Made by a program: the position numbers and the translations under genes. A DNA stretch of 64,000 nucleotides from NCBI GenBank assembly GCA_949752745.1, contig OX457027.1, positions 78,609,214 through 78,673,213 on the forward strand, read 5' to 3'. The stretch comes from Protula sp. h YS-2021. Lineage: Eukaryota > Annelida > Polychaeta > Sabellida > Serpulidae. Below the pieces are notes generated by a model. The model made no database searches, was not told where the DNA came from, and saw only the letters and a list, made by a program, of their open reading frames with translations. Of this stretch, positions 54,735 to 61,409 are shown in pieces (the first letter of the stretch is position 1; every line of letters begins with the position of its first letter).

Positions 54735-55495
54735 AATGCTTTTGGTCGAAAATGGAGTTTACAGATCACTTTTCCAGTTTGAAATGGAACAGTATGGCCT
54801 GTGTCGTCCTTTATATTCATCTCTATCATGTCAAATTTGGATGTGTTTACAGGGACATAGTGCGGTTCGCCGTACGTTTTCATAACAATGTCGCCATCAT
54901 GACCTTGTATCCCAACAGAACGTAGCAAAGGCACATAATAATCCCCAACAACTTGTGGTTCACAAATACTACAATACACATACAGTGTATAAAACCCCTG
55001 TTTCACATCGGCTTTATGGTCAGCTGTACACGTTTCAGTATACCAGTGATCTGGGATAAATCCTAAAATCTCAGCTAATCCAGTGGAGAAGGACACTTCA
55101 AAGCCATAATTTAGAAATAAAAACACACGTCGTCTAATTTTATCATACTTTAGCCGAATAGCGTCTTTAAGATCATCTTTCATAGAATGAGTCGCTTCTT
55201 CATTCACTGCCTGACATATCTGTGGTATGGATCTGTAGTAGCCATAAGGAATATTGATAGTGTCAAGAACAGCATCTGTCAGCGGTTGTTGTCGATACTG
55301 AATAGAATAGTCCATGCCATGTCTCATCGTTGTCCATGTATGCGGATATTGAATTTCAGCTAAAGCCACTTCATATCTTCCATTCAGATAGATGGTTCGA
55401 GGCATACGAATTTGATAATTCGAAGCCTTGTTGTTGGGATAATAGTTCATACTCGCATTGCTAGGCAAAGTAATGTAAAAGCTTGTCGACTCCAT
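54731..55495 (-). CDS. Penton/minor capsid protein, intact copy
   Basis: The 254-residue protein starts MESTSFYITLPSNASMNYYP (ATG at 55495), then KASNYQIRMPRTIYLNGRYE, EILGFIPDHW, YCSICEPQVVGDYYVPLLR and MKTYGEPHYVPVNTSKFD. It belongs to the Polinton minor-capsid family that forms the vertex pentamer (single jelly roll, by family knowledge). A TATATAGG at 55544-55551 lies about 50 bases upstream and is also present in the decayed copies. It is preceded by the 72-residue gene with a 17-base gap. Confidence 0.85.
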   Translation of the reverse strand: MESTSFYITLPSNASMNYYPNNKASNYQIRMPRTIYLNGRYEVALAEIQYPHTWTTMRHGMDYSIQYRQQPLTDAVLDTINIPYGYYRSIPQICQAVNEEATHSMKDDLKDAIRLKYDKIRRRVFLFLNYGFEVSFSTGLAEILGFIPDHWYTETCTADHKADVKQGFYTLYVYCSICEPQVVGDYYVPLLRSVGIQGHDGDIVMKTYGEPHYVPVNTSKFDMIEMNIKDDTGHTVPFQTGKVICKLHFRPKAL

Positions 55496-55512
55496 GGTGG
55501 ACGGGGAACCCC

Positions 55513-55731
55513 TCAAATGGTATGGGTGCGTCGTCGTCGTTGCCTATATACCTCAGGACAGCGCGCGCCATTCGACCAAGTATGCAAAGTCTCATCCTCT
55601 ATTACATCGTGATGATGATGATGGACTTCTCCTTCACAACACGCACTTGTGCATCTAATCTTCACAGGATTAGTTGGTTTCTCTTCTTGGCAACACCACA
55701 GCTCTTTCAACCATGTTAAAAATTTTCCCAT
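55513..55731 (-). CDS. Small Cys-rich protein with possible N-myristoyl signal
   Basis: A 72-residue protein, MGKFLTWLKELWCCQEEK... It has Gly2, Thr6 and a basic/aromatic start fitting an N-myristoylation consensus. A Cys-Cys pair at 13-14 could be palmitoylated, and a second CxxxCC group (VKIRCTSACCEGE) follows. A poly-His stretch (GATGATGATG microsatellite) and an Arg-rich end (YRQRRRRTHTI) follow. It overlaps the Pro-rich gene by 16 bases. Membrane attachment is an inference. Family not recognised, but homologues exist in both decayed copies. Confidence 0.6.
   Translation of the reverse strand: MGKFLTWLKELWCCQEEKPTNPVKIRCTSACCEGEVHHHHHDVIEDETLHTWSNGARCPEVYRQRRRRTHTI
55544..55551 (-). promoter_or_regulatory. 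TATATAGG box upstream of penton
   Basis: On the minus strand TATATAGG precedes the penton ATG by about 50 bases. Counterparts are TATATACC near 32948 and TATATACA near 42292 in the decayed copies, so the box is retained across copies within otherwise changing sequence. Confidence 0.55.
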
Positions 55732-56294
55732 ACTTTAGGAAACTGTCTTTGCTGACGCTGTTTCATTTCTGTTGCAATGTCTTCACGAGTGGTCTTTTTA
55801 CTAAACGTCGTTTTTGGAATATTAGCATCGACAATTTCCTGGATAAACGGATGCCAACCATGGGGTGGTATGGTTCGTTCTTTTCTTCTTGTCGCCACCA
55901 ATGCTTCTTTCATCAAATCAACCATGTTAGAATTTGTAATGACATCACCCGTTTTCAACACAAGTTCATTCTTCTCTGTCCATTTCGTACCATGTTTCTT
56001 CAGTTCTGCTAAAAGTTGTATCACTTTTCCATGATAGATAGGTTGAAAATGACTTAACACTAGCTTTTCTAGTGGTGGTGGTGGTGGTGGTGGTGGTGGT
56101 GATGGTTGTTGGGACTGACTTGTTCGTAGATAACGGCCAAGAAGTTGAGACATTTCCACAGCCTTTTCACGCGTTCGTTTCCCACGTAAAAGTGTCTTGA
56201 CTTTTCTTTTGATGCTATGTTTTCCCCCCTTCTTTTCTAATAACAGTTTGTATTCATGTTCAGGAATGAGAACCATTTTCATAGCATGCTTCAT
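55716..56294 (-). CDS. Conserved Maverick protein with poly-Pro tract (192 residues)
   Basis: Starts MKHAMKMVLIPEHEYKLLLE, has a basic region (KRKVKTLLRGKRTREKAVEM), a run of nine Pro encoded by GGT repeats (about 56073-56101), and a C-terminal domain LKTGDVITNSNMVDLMKEAL...GWHPFIQEIVDANIP. The C-terminal block is conserved in both decayed copies, while the Pro-rich linker is replaced. Probably a virion or scaffold component. Function unknown. The start overlaps the previous stop as ATGA. Confidence 0.7.
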   Translation of the reverse strand: MKHAMKMVLIPEHEYKLLLEKKGGKHSIKRKVKTLLRGKRTREKAVEMSQLLGRYLRTSQSQQPSPPPPPPPPPLEKLVLSHFQPIYHGKVIQLLAELKKHGTKWTEKNELVLKTGDVITNSNMVDLMKEALVATRRKERTIPPHGWHPFIQEIVDANIPKTTFSKKTTREDIATEMKQRQQRQFPKVWENF

Positions 56295-56617
56295 TTTAAC
56301 AGCAGCTTGGCTAACAAGGGCAATGCAAATCTAGCAATAACTCCAATGAATCCTCCTTTCTGATTCACCAACTTCTTTTTTCGTCGAAGGGATATCTTCT
56401 TGTCTGCCAGAGTACGTAGGGTATGACGCTCACGCTTGAATACCTTATACCGTTTTGAGCTTAAGGGTAAATGTCCTCGCAATATATTCAAACAAATTTC
56501 AAACAAGCTCGTTAATTCCTCCTTCGTAGCTTGCTGTAGCAAGAATTTACGCCGTCTAGGCCCACTACGTGCAAGCAAATGAAGAAAAGGCTGGTTCGCT
56601 CGAATACGTTTAGACAT
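56291..56617 (-). CDS. Conserved 108-residue Maverick protein with hydrophobic tail
   Basis: MSKRIRANQPFLHLLARSGP, FEICLNILRGHLPLSSKRY, basic KKISLRRKKKLVNQKG and a hydrophobic C-terminus GGFIGVIARFALPLLAKLLL. Such short basic proteins with a hydrophobic end recur in Polintons. A membrane-active or core role is possible but unproven. It overlaps the ATPase by 8 bases and the Pro-rich gene by ATGA. Confidence 0.75.
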   Translation of the reverse strand: MSKRIRANQPFLHLLARSGPRRRKFLLQQATKEELTSLFEICLNILRGHLPLSSKRYKVFKRERHTLRTLADKKISLRRKKKLVNQKGGFIGVIARFALPLLAKLLLK

Positions 56618-57269
56618 CTTGACTGCGAATGGTTAAATGGGTTGGTTCTTGGTCATACACTGCTTTATCAATATATATATAATGTGTATCTTTTGGTAAA
56701 ATGCCTGTACGAATACGCAGTTGATCATTCGTCTTCGGCTTCAAGTCAATGAATAAATAACCATGAGGTTTGCTGGTAGCATCTTGATAGGCTTCTATGA
56801 GAAACTGAGATCTTCCAGGATACATTTGCCGCGCCAATGTACTGATTTGTTGACTGTCTCTCGGATTTTTAAACAGAATGATATAATGGGTATTCAAACT
56901 AATATTTCGCATCTCTTTCCCATGATGGAACACATTATGCACAACAAAGATGATACTTAGATTTTGATGACTGCTACCAACACTAAAGAGACGTGTCATA
57001 CGCTCATCGCTATGGCATTTGGTCATTAAGTCATCAATGATGAGTAAGTTTGGTTTTTTCGGGTTAAAGCGCTCTTCAATGTCATCTGGAATGCCTTGGT
57101 AAAATGTCACACCTTTCATTCCCTTGTACAAAGGCTGATCTGCTGCATAGAGCCATAAAATGTTTTTCGGAGAGGGGTGAATCAACTTTTGTTCGAGAAT
57201 TTCCTTCACCAGAGACGTTTTGCCACTGCCTGTAGGTCCAGAGACCAAGCATGTAAATGGATGTTTCAT
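56610..57269 (-). CDS. Genome-packaging ATPase (A32/FtsK-HerA type)
   Basis: The 219-residue ATPase starts MKHPFTCLVSGPTGSGKTSL (ATG 57269). Walker A is GPTGSGKTS (residues 11-19) and Walker B is LLIIDDL, followed by SHQNLSIIFVVHNVFHHGKE (sensor region). It translocates the viral/transposon genome into capsids in relatives. A TTG codon further upstream (57296) is in frame but less likely than the ATG, which overlaps the integrase stop as ATGA. Confidence 0.93.
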   Translation of the reverse strand: MKHPFTCLVSGPTGSGKTSLVKEILEQKLIHPSPKNILWLYAADQPLYKGMKGVTFYQGIPDDIEERFNPKKPNLLIIDDLMTKCHSDERMTRLFSVGSSHQNLSIIFVVHNVFHHGKEMRNISLNTHYIILFKNPRDSQQISTLARQMYPGRSQFLIEAYQDATSKPHGYLFIDLKPKTNDQLRIRTGILPKDTHYIYIDKAVYDQEPTHLTIRSQDV

Positions 57270-58372
57270 TTTTGAATGTCTGTTTCCTTCACCCAACTGT
57301 TAAACTTGCTTGGCCAACCTAACCACTTGACAAATAATTCTTTCACACCTCCTCCTCGCCTTTTACGTGTTTTCAAGACTTTTTCAATTCTGTAGACGGA
57401 TTCAATATCTTTGGTCACTTTCTGCAGTTCTTCCTCGTAGAAATGCCCATCAATATCTTCGTCTAAAAAGTCTTTCACACGATACAAATGTATTCCTTGC
57501 TTCTTACAACGATGTGTGACCATGAAGACTTCTTGCGTCCATTTGATGTGATAATCCCGTTGAAACACATATTTAATGTGGGAAATGCGAACATGATCGC
57601 CAATGTTAAATTTAAAATTCTTCTTCTTCTTCGGTTTCAATTTTAGTTTGTCGACATACATATACTTCCACACTTTCGATTCGTTGTCTTTACGAATCTC
57701 AGCTGGAGCATACTTATTCGGGAGGGAGCCATGAGGTCTATGGTTGTAGTTGTACACCAAGTCTGGAAGGATGTCTAAGTAACGGTAAGTTTGATTATGT
57801 AGAAAATACCGATACATCATCCCCTTTAGAGTACGAATGACTCTCTCAGCAAAGATGGCTTTGGTTTCATTCTTTGTGGTATAAGCATGAATGCCCTCTT
57901 TCTTCAAAAATGCTTTGACCCATCTGTTTTTAAATTCCGTGCCTTTATCGGACCTTAGAGTGCGTGGCCTTCGGGGTGTGTCATGAAAAATTTTTTGGAA
58001 AGCTTGTATGACGCTGGTATGTGATTTATTAGGGATTGGCTGTACCCACACATATTTGGAAAACACATCAATGACAATGAGTAAAAAGCGTGTGCCATCA
58101 TTATAGGGAGCTATGTTTCCCATATCAGCCAAATCCACATCCCACATGTCATCAATGCCTCGTGTAATCACACGTTGTCTTTTGAACCTGTATTTGACAG
58201 GTTGGAGTAAACTGAATGCATCTTGGTCCTGTAGCCATTTCTTCACTTGTGACTGTGTCACGGGTTGATCATGTTTTCTTAAGATGTGATACAGTTTGTA
58301 AGGACCAGCAAATGCCCCGGGCTGTCCAGGTTTAAAGTACATATTGGTCAAGTAGTCTTTCCACGTCGACAT
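57266..58372 (-). CDS. Retroviral-type (rve) integrase with C-terminal chromodomain
   Basis: From ATG 58372 a 368-residue integrase. The catalytic core has Asp80 in MWDVDLADMG, Asp142 in LRSDKGTEF and Glu176 in AIFAERVIRTLKG, so all three acidic residues are present with 33 residues between the last two. An HTH-like/zinc-lacking N-terminus (KLYHILRKHDQPVTQSQVKK) precedes it. The C-terminus has an SH3-like part (FNIGDHVRISHIKYVF) and a chromodomain (YRIEKVLKTRKRRGGGVKE, FVKWLGWPSKFNSWV). It inserts the element with a 6-base duplication. The chromodomain may steer insertion to marked chromatin. Confidence 0.95.
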   Translation of the reverse strand: MSTWKDYLTNMYFKPGQPGAFAGPYKLYHILRKHDQPVTQSQVKKWLQDQDAFSLLQPVKYRFKRQRVITRGIDDMWDVDLADMGNIAPYNDGTRFLLIVIDVFSKYVWVQPIPNKSHTSVIQAFQKIFHDTPRRPRTLRSDKGTEFKNRWVKAFLKKEGIHAYTTKNETKAIFAERVIRTLKGMMYRYFLHNQTYRYLDILPDLVYNYNHRPHGSLPNKYAPAEIRKDNESKVWKYMYVDKLKLKPKKKKNFKFNIGDHVRISHIKYVFQRDYHIKWTQEVFMVTHRCKKQGIHLYRVKDFLDEDIDGHFYEEELQKVTKDIESVYRIEKVLKTRKRRGGGVKELFVKWLGWPSKFNSWVKETDIQK

Positions 58373-58605
58373 GATCACACCGAAAAGTAAAAAGCAACAA
58401 CACGGGAGTACTTGCAAGGTTGACGTCTCGAGTGAAAAGAGGCTGAGACACACACACACTGGGGTTTTTATTTGCACTAAGGGGGGGGGGCGGTGGAGAG
58501 GCAGTAGATATGTGAAGTTTTTTTTTAACGAGGCCGTCTCGTGGGCTAAACATGGTTTTATCACGACATGAGGCCCAAAAAAAATCAACCTTCTCAACAG
58601 AATAG

Positions 58606-58613
58606 CTTTATTA
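58606..58613 (-). terminator. Likely poly(A) signal AATAAA
   Basis: TTTATT on the plus strand reads AATAAA on the minus strand, about 40 bases after the last leftward gene of the right block (ending 58649). It separates that block from the integrase array. Confidence 0.5.
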
Positions 58614-58648
58614 TTTAACTCAACCAATATCACTTAACTCACAAGTTT

Positions 58649-58981
58649 TTACAAATCAAGTATAGATATAATAGTGTGAATAACTGGAGACCATTGGTCT
58701 TCAATGAATACTAGCCAATGACTGAGTTCATCGAGTGTAATCGTATCTACCCCATATTTCTCACAACGCTGATTTGCATTCTCTAACACTTTATCTAAAT
58801 GAATATAATATTTAGCTTCATTCCAATATGTATAGACACATGCAAAATGACAAGTATGTTCTGAACACTCTTCATGTTGGCAAGCAGGACAGACTAACCA
58901 TGCAAACTTTTTTACAGCTAATAACATTTCTTCACAATAAGCTTTTTGCACAACATATTGTCTCAGTGTCATGTCTGCCAT
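58649..58981 (-). CDS. Cys/His-rich hypothetical protein
   Basis: From ATG 58981 a 110-residue protein MADMTLRQYVVQKAYCEEML with a compact CPACQHEECSEHTCHFAC cluster, likely zinc-binding, then an aromatic/acidic helical region (YWNEAKYYIHLDKVLE, DTITLDELSHWLVF). Family not recognised. A non-ATG extension to 59008 is possible. A TATA box occurs 260 bases upstream inside the NADAR frame. Confidence 0.55.
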   Translation of the reverse strand: MADMTLRQYVVQKAYCEEMLLAVKKFAWLVCPACQHEECSEHTCHFACVYTYWNEAKYYIHLDKVLENANQRCEKYGVDTITLDELSHWLVFIEDQWSPVIHTIISILDL

Positions 58982-59069
58982 TATACTGCAGTATACTCTG
59001 TCTCTCACTTCATCAAAAACAGTCTTTGAATTATAGAGAGAGCAGTAAGCACTCCTCAGCTCCGAGCCA

Positions 59070-59195
59070 CTACCACACTCCGCAAGTTTTTGTCAAGTTC
59101 AGCATGGAATTCATAAGTTCACAAAAACACGTCTCCACATCAGGACTGGTGAGCGGCTGGGCGAGCGGCTGGGTGGCGGCGGCGGCGGCAGGTAA

Positions 59196-59226
<31 letters not shown>

Positions 59227-59687
59227 GCACAGTCTCTTTTATACCCCCCGTCACACACCAACTGTTCTAACAACTTTCCCATGATATTCTGACCGGGATA
59301 TTCAGGAGATGACACTTGTTTCACACCAGCTCCCCACCAAGGATCATACGTGGCTTCCACTAAAGTTTTACCTTTGCAGTCTTTCAACTTGTTGCGAAAC
59401 GATGCACACTGATTCCATTTGACTTGTAACACTTCTTGCATTTGACTTCTCTTCACTGTATGCCATGAAGGACATGGCTTTATCACTTGGGCGATACGTT
59501 TTGCTTCATAACCATTTCTGGATGACACAATAGCTGAAGCAATATCTGGACGGTGATGAAACACAGCTTTCTCATATTGATACAACGCTTCACTCGAGTT
59601 GAATGTATGTCCATACTTTTCAAGGCGTGTTGGAAACATGTTGGAAAGAACATCCTTGTGACCGCTAAATAGTACAAGATTCTCCAT
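59070..59687 (-). CDS. NADAR/YbiA-like domain protein
   Basis: A 205-residue protein whose first 145 residues match the NADAR (DUF1768/YbiA) fold: LSNMFP, YGHTFNSSEALYQYEKAVFH with the conserved Glu33 and Lys40, SRNGYEAKRIAQVI, WHTVKRSQMQEVLQVKW with Trp75 and the Met/Val-Leu block, KTLVEATYDPWWGAGV with Asp115/Trp117/Gly119, and GQNIMGKLLEQ. Family members act on N-glycosidic bonds of riboflavin intermediates or ADP-ribosylated guanine. Which applies here is unknown. The C-terminal part has nine Ile encoded by ATC repeats and an Ala run, so it is probably unstructured. The ATG at 59687 is the clear start. A TATA box is embedded in the tail. Confidence 0.8.
59236..59243 (-). promoter_or_regulatory. 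TATA box inside the NADAR coding tail
   Basis: On the minus strand CGGGGGGTATAAAAGAG at 59249-59233. The G run lies upstream here. The next ATG in frame with a gene is 58981. Confidence 0.4.
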
Positions 59688-59696
59688 GTTGGCTTT

Positions 59697-59825
59697 TTAT
59701 TCTGACATGTCTTCCTCCTGCAATAAAATATGTTTTAATATATCTGCTACCTCTTCTATCATCTTCTTTCTTTGTTCACGTTGAAACCACTCACATAAAA
59801 TTAAATTTGCTAGAAAGAGAAACAT
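59697..59825 (-). CDS. 42-residue hydrophobic micro-protein
   Basis: The complete short frame begins MFLFLANLILCEWF (a short hydrophobic stretch), continues with a charged/amphipathic helix (QREQRKKMIEEVADILKHIL) and ends LQEEDMSE. It could be a small membrane-associated peptide or a coiled-coil fragment. Overlap with the neighbouring frame is nil, and the next gene (NADAR) starts 10 bases beyond its stop. Family not recognised. No homologue was noticed in the other copies. Confidence 0.4.
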   Translation of the reverse strand: MFLFLANLILCEWFQREQRKKMIEEVADILKHILLQEEDMSE

Positions 59826-59848
59826 TGTTAGCTGCTGCTGCGCTGCTG

Positions 59849-60151
59849 CTACTGGATGTTGTTAGTGTTAAAAAGGGTTTGGCTTACCTGATAAAGCTGC
59901 TCGGTTTCTTCCTCCTCAAATCCACAGCAATCTCTCAAATAATCCACCACGGTGAAATATGCTTCCACATCAGTGCGGGCTGAATAGAGTGCAGAATCAA
60001 AGTCAAAGTCAGGATCTTCTTCTAATCCAATTGTGGCACATTCTCCAAGAAATCGTGAATGTAGTTCAATCACGTCAAGACTGTGATGTACAACATCCCA
60101 GTAAGCGTCCAAGTGATAAAGCTGGAGTGCCGCAGCAAGCAAGTTTAGCAA
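59849..60151 (-). CDS. Acidic hypothetical protein without proper start
   Basis: This 100-codon frame encodes LQLYHLDAYWDVVHHSLDV, FLGECATIGLEEDPDFDFDS and DYLRDCCGFEEEETEQLYQV. It lacks an in-frame ATG, and an in-frame stop precedes 60152. Two features suggest splicing or a frameshift: AG just before CTTTATCACTTGG (60124) and a CAG|GTAAGC donor-like site at about 59890. An out-of-frame ATG lies near 60155. Exact structure unresolved. Family not recognised. Confidence 0.4.
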   Translation of the reverse strand: MLNLLAAALQLYHLDAYWDVVHHSLDVIELHSRFLGECATIGLEEDPDFDFDSALYSARTDVEAYFTVVDYLRDCCGFEEEETEQLYQVSQTLFNTNNIQ

Positions 60152-60218
60152 TCATCAATCAATATAAGCTTTTCTAAAACATGCGTCCATCTTTGCAGTG
60201 TGTGTGTGTGTGTCACTT

Positions 60219-60857
60219 CTACTGTGCTTCACAGACCTTAAGTACTCCACACTTGCCGCAGAAGTTGTTTGGTTCACACATCATGCAATTGTACTTGTGG
60301 CAGTGGCAATCATAATCCTCCATATATCCGCAAGCACCGCAATAGTCGCACGTAAGTCCAAGTTGATTTTGTACATCCATATTCTCCAACTGAATTTCAG
60401 CCTGTCTTTTCTTGGATAACTTTGACACCTTCATCCGATCATCCTTTTGCAGCTTGATGATCGTTTTCTTGTCATGACATTCCGTACACGGCGGTTCAAC
60501 TGATAAGGCTGAGTCGATGTGAGCCATCTCCTGAAGCAGTGTCTCCCATTCACCATCATTCATGTTGATGTGATGTGTGTATTCTTTCCCTTCAAACCGT
60601 GATGTACGCACGAAGCTCACATAGCGCATGCCTTGATATGAAATGACTTCAAGCCACTTTGTTTCCGTTAAGTATAGTTTGAAGCCATGGTCACGGCATT
60701 TTTTCACGTTCTGACACACAATCTTCCACAAAGATGGTGAATAAGCGCACCATCTCTCTCCACGTTTGATGCGTAGAAATATTCCATATTGTCCAGACTC
60801 CACAGTAATGGTTAAGTTAGCACTAATTTTAAAACTGCTGCTTGTCTTGTTCTCCAT
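60219..60857 (-). CDS. PC4-like two-repeat protein with zinc ribbon
   Basis: From ATG 60857 a 212-residue protein. Repeat 1 is LTITVESGQYGIFLRIKRG ... YSPSLWKIV. Repeat 2 is WLEVISYQGMRYVSFVRTS ... HINMNDGEWETLLQEM. The two-repeat layout matches the gene at 48545-49170 (shared RYVSF and INxNxxEWxxL), showing that these are paralogues. The repeats resemble the PC4/Sub1 domain, which binds single-stranded DNA. The C-terminal half has a basic coiled stretch and a Cys-rich domain (CDYCGACG, CMMCEPNNFCGKCG) likely to bind zinc. A TATAAAAAG box precedes it by about 40 bases. Possible role: replication or transcription accessory protein. Confidence 0.72.
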   Translation of the reverse strand: MENKTSSSFKISANLTITVESGQYGIFLRIKRGERWCAYSPSLWKIVCQNVKKCRDHGFKLYLTETKWLEVISYQGMRYVSFVRTSRFEGKEYTHHINMNDGEWETLLQEMAHIDSALSVEPPCTECHDKKTIIKLQKDDRMKVSKLSKKRQAEIQLENMDVQNQLGLTCDYCGACGYMEDYDCHCHKYNCMMCEPNNFCGKCGVLKVCEAQ

Positions 60858-60893
60858 GACTGCTACACTGTACTGATGAGGTCCACACACCCC

Positions 60894-60902
60894 TCTTTTT
60901 AT
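60894..60902 (-). promoter_or_regulatory. TATA box of the PC4-like/zinc gene
   Basis: TATAAAAAGAGGGG on the minus strand, about 40 bases upstream of ATG 60857. Confidence 0.65.
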
Positions 60903-61336
60903 ACCCAACCATCCGCTGAGTCAAGCTTTTCAAACTTCTTGCAAAGCTTTGAATTCACTTCCACTCGTCCATGGTTGAATCGAACAAGGTCTGATACATT
61001 CGTCGTCAATGAAACATCATCATCATAAAGTAAAATGATTCTTGCAGCTACAACTAACATGAGCTCCACTGCCCAAATTGCATTCGCGTGGATAAATGCT
61101 GAATCAATGTCGTAATATGATAGTATATGTAGATCTTCACAGTCACGTAGAAACGAGTCGATGAAATAATCACTTGGAATAGTCTTTCCAATAGCTTCCC
61201 AATGCAGATGTAAATTCTTCACTTGCTGCATCCATTCCCATTCAAAATCAGGAAGCTTTGAAAATACATAGTTAGTATAATTCACTTTGAAGATATCATC
61301 CATAGTCTCTGCACATCTGTAAAATGGTGAAGACAT
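60899..61336 (-). CDS. Conserved hypothetical Maverick protein (145 residues)
   Basis: Starts MSSPFYRCAETMDDIFKVNY, then EWEWMQQVKNLHLHWEAIGK, FIDSFLRDCEDLHILSYYD, a hydrophobic helical stretch (AIWAVELMLVVAARIILLYD) and DVSLTTNVSDLVRFNHGR. The decayed copy at 29983-30325 aligns from MDDIFKVN onwards, so the second Met may be the ancestral start. Preceded by TATAAAAG plus G tract. Its 3' end overlaps the next TATA box. Function unknown. Confidence 0.7.
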   Translation of the reverse strand: MSSPFYRCAETMDDIFKVNYTNYVFSKLPDFEWEWMQQVKNLHLHWEAIGKTIPSDYFIDSFLRDCEDLHILSYYDIDSAFIHANAIWAVELMLVVAARIILLYDDDVSLTTNVSDLVRFNHGRVEVNSKLCKKFEKLDSADGWV

Positions 61337-61391
61337 TGCGGTGAATGATTGCAGACTTTGTGGTCCGCCACCGCGCGCTGCCGCCCCCCCC

Positions 61392-61399
61392 CTTTTATA
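61392..61399 (-). promoter_or_regulatory. TATA box plus G tract of the 145-residue gene
   Basis: On the minus strand TATAAAAG followed by nine G lies about 55 bases before ATG 61336. Confidence 0.7.
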
Positions 61400-61409
61400 C
61401 TAGGGGAAG

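Larger units (their letters stand above)
52096..55330. repeat. Internal tandem duplication, copy 2 (3.24 kb)
   Basis: Partner of 48860-52090. Beyond 55330 the penton gene continues to its natural start, so copy 2 retains the complete penton while copy 1 keeps the complete PC4-like gene. Confidence 0.93.

Noticed and set aside
48860..55330. CRISPR-like or satellite array interpretation of the long repeated segment
   Set aside because: The repeat unit is 3.2 kb of coding sequence present twice; no short repeats with spacers.
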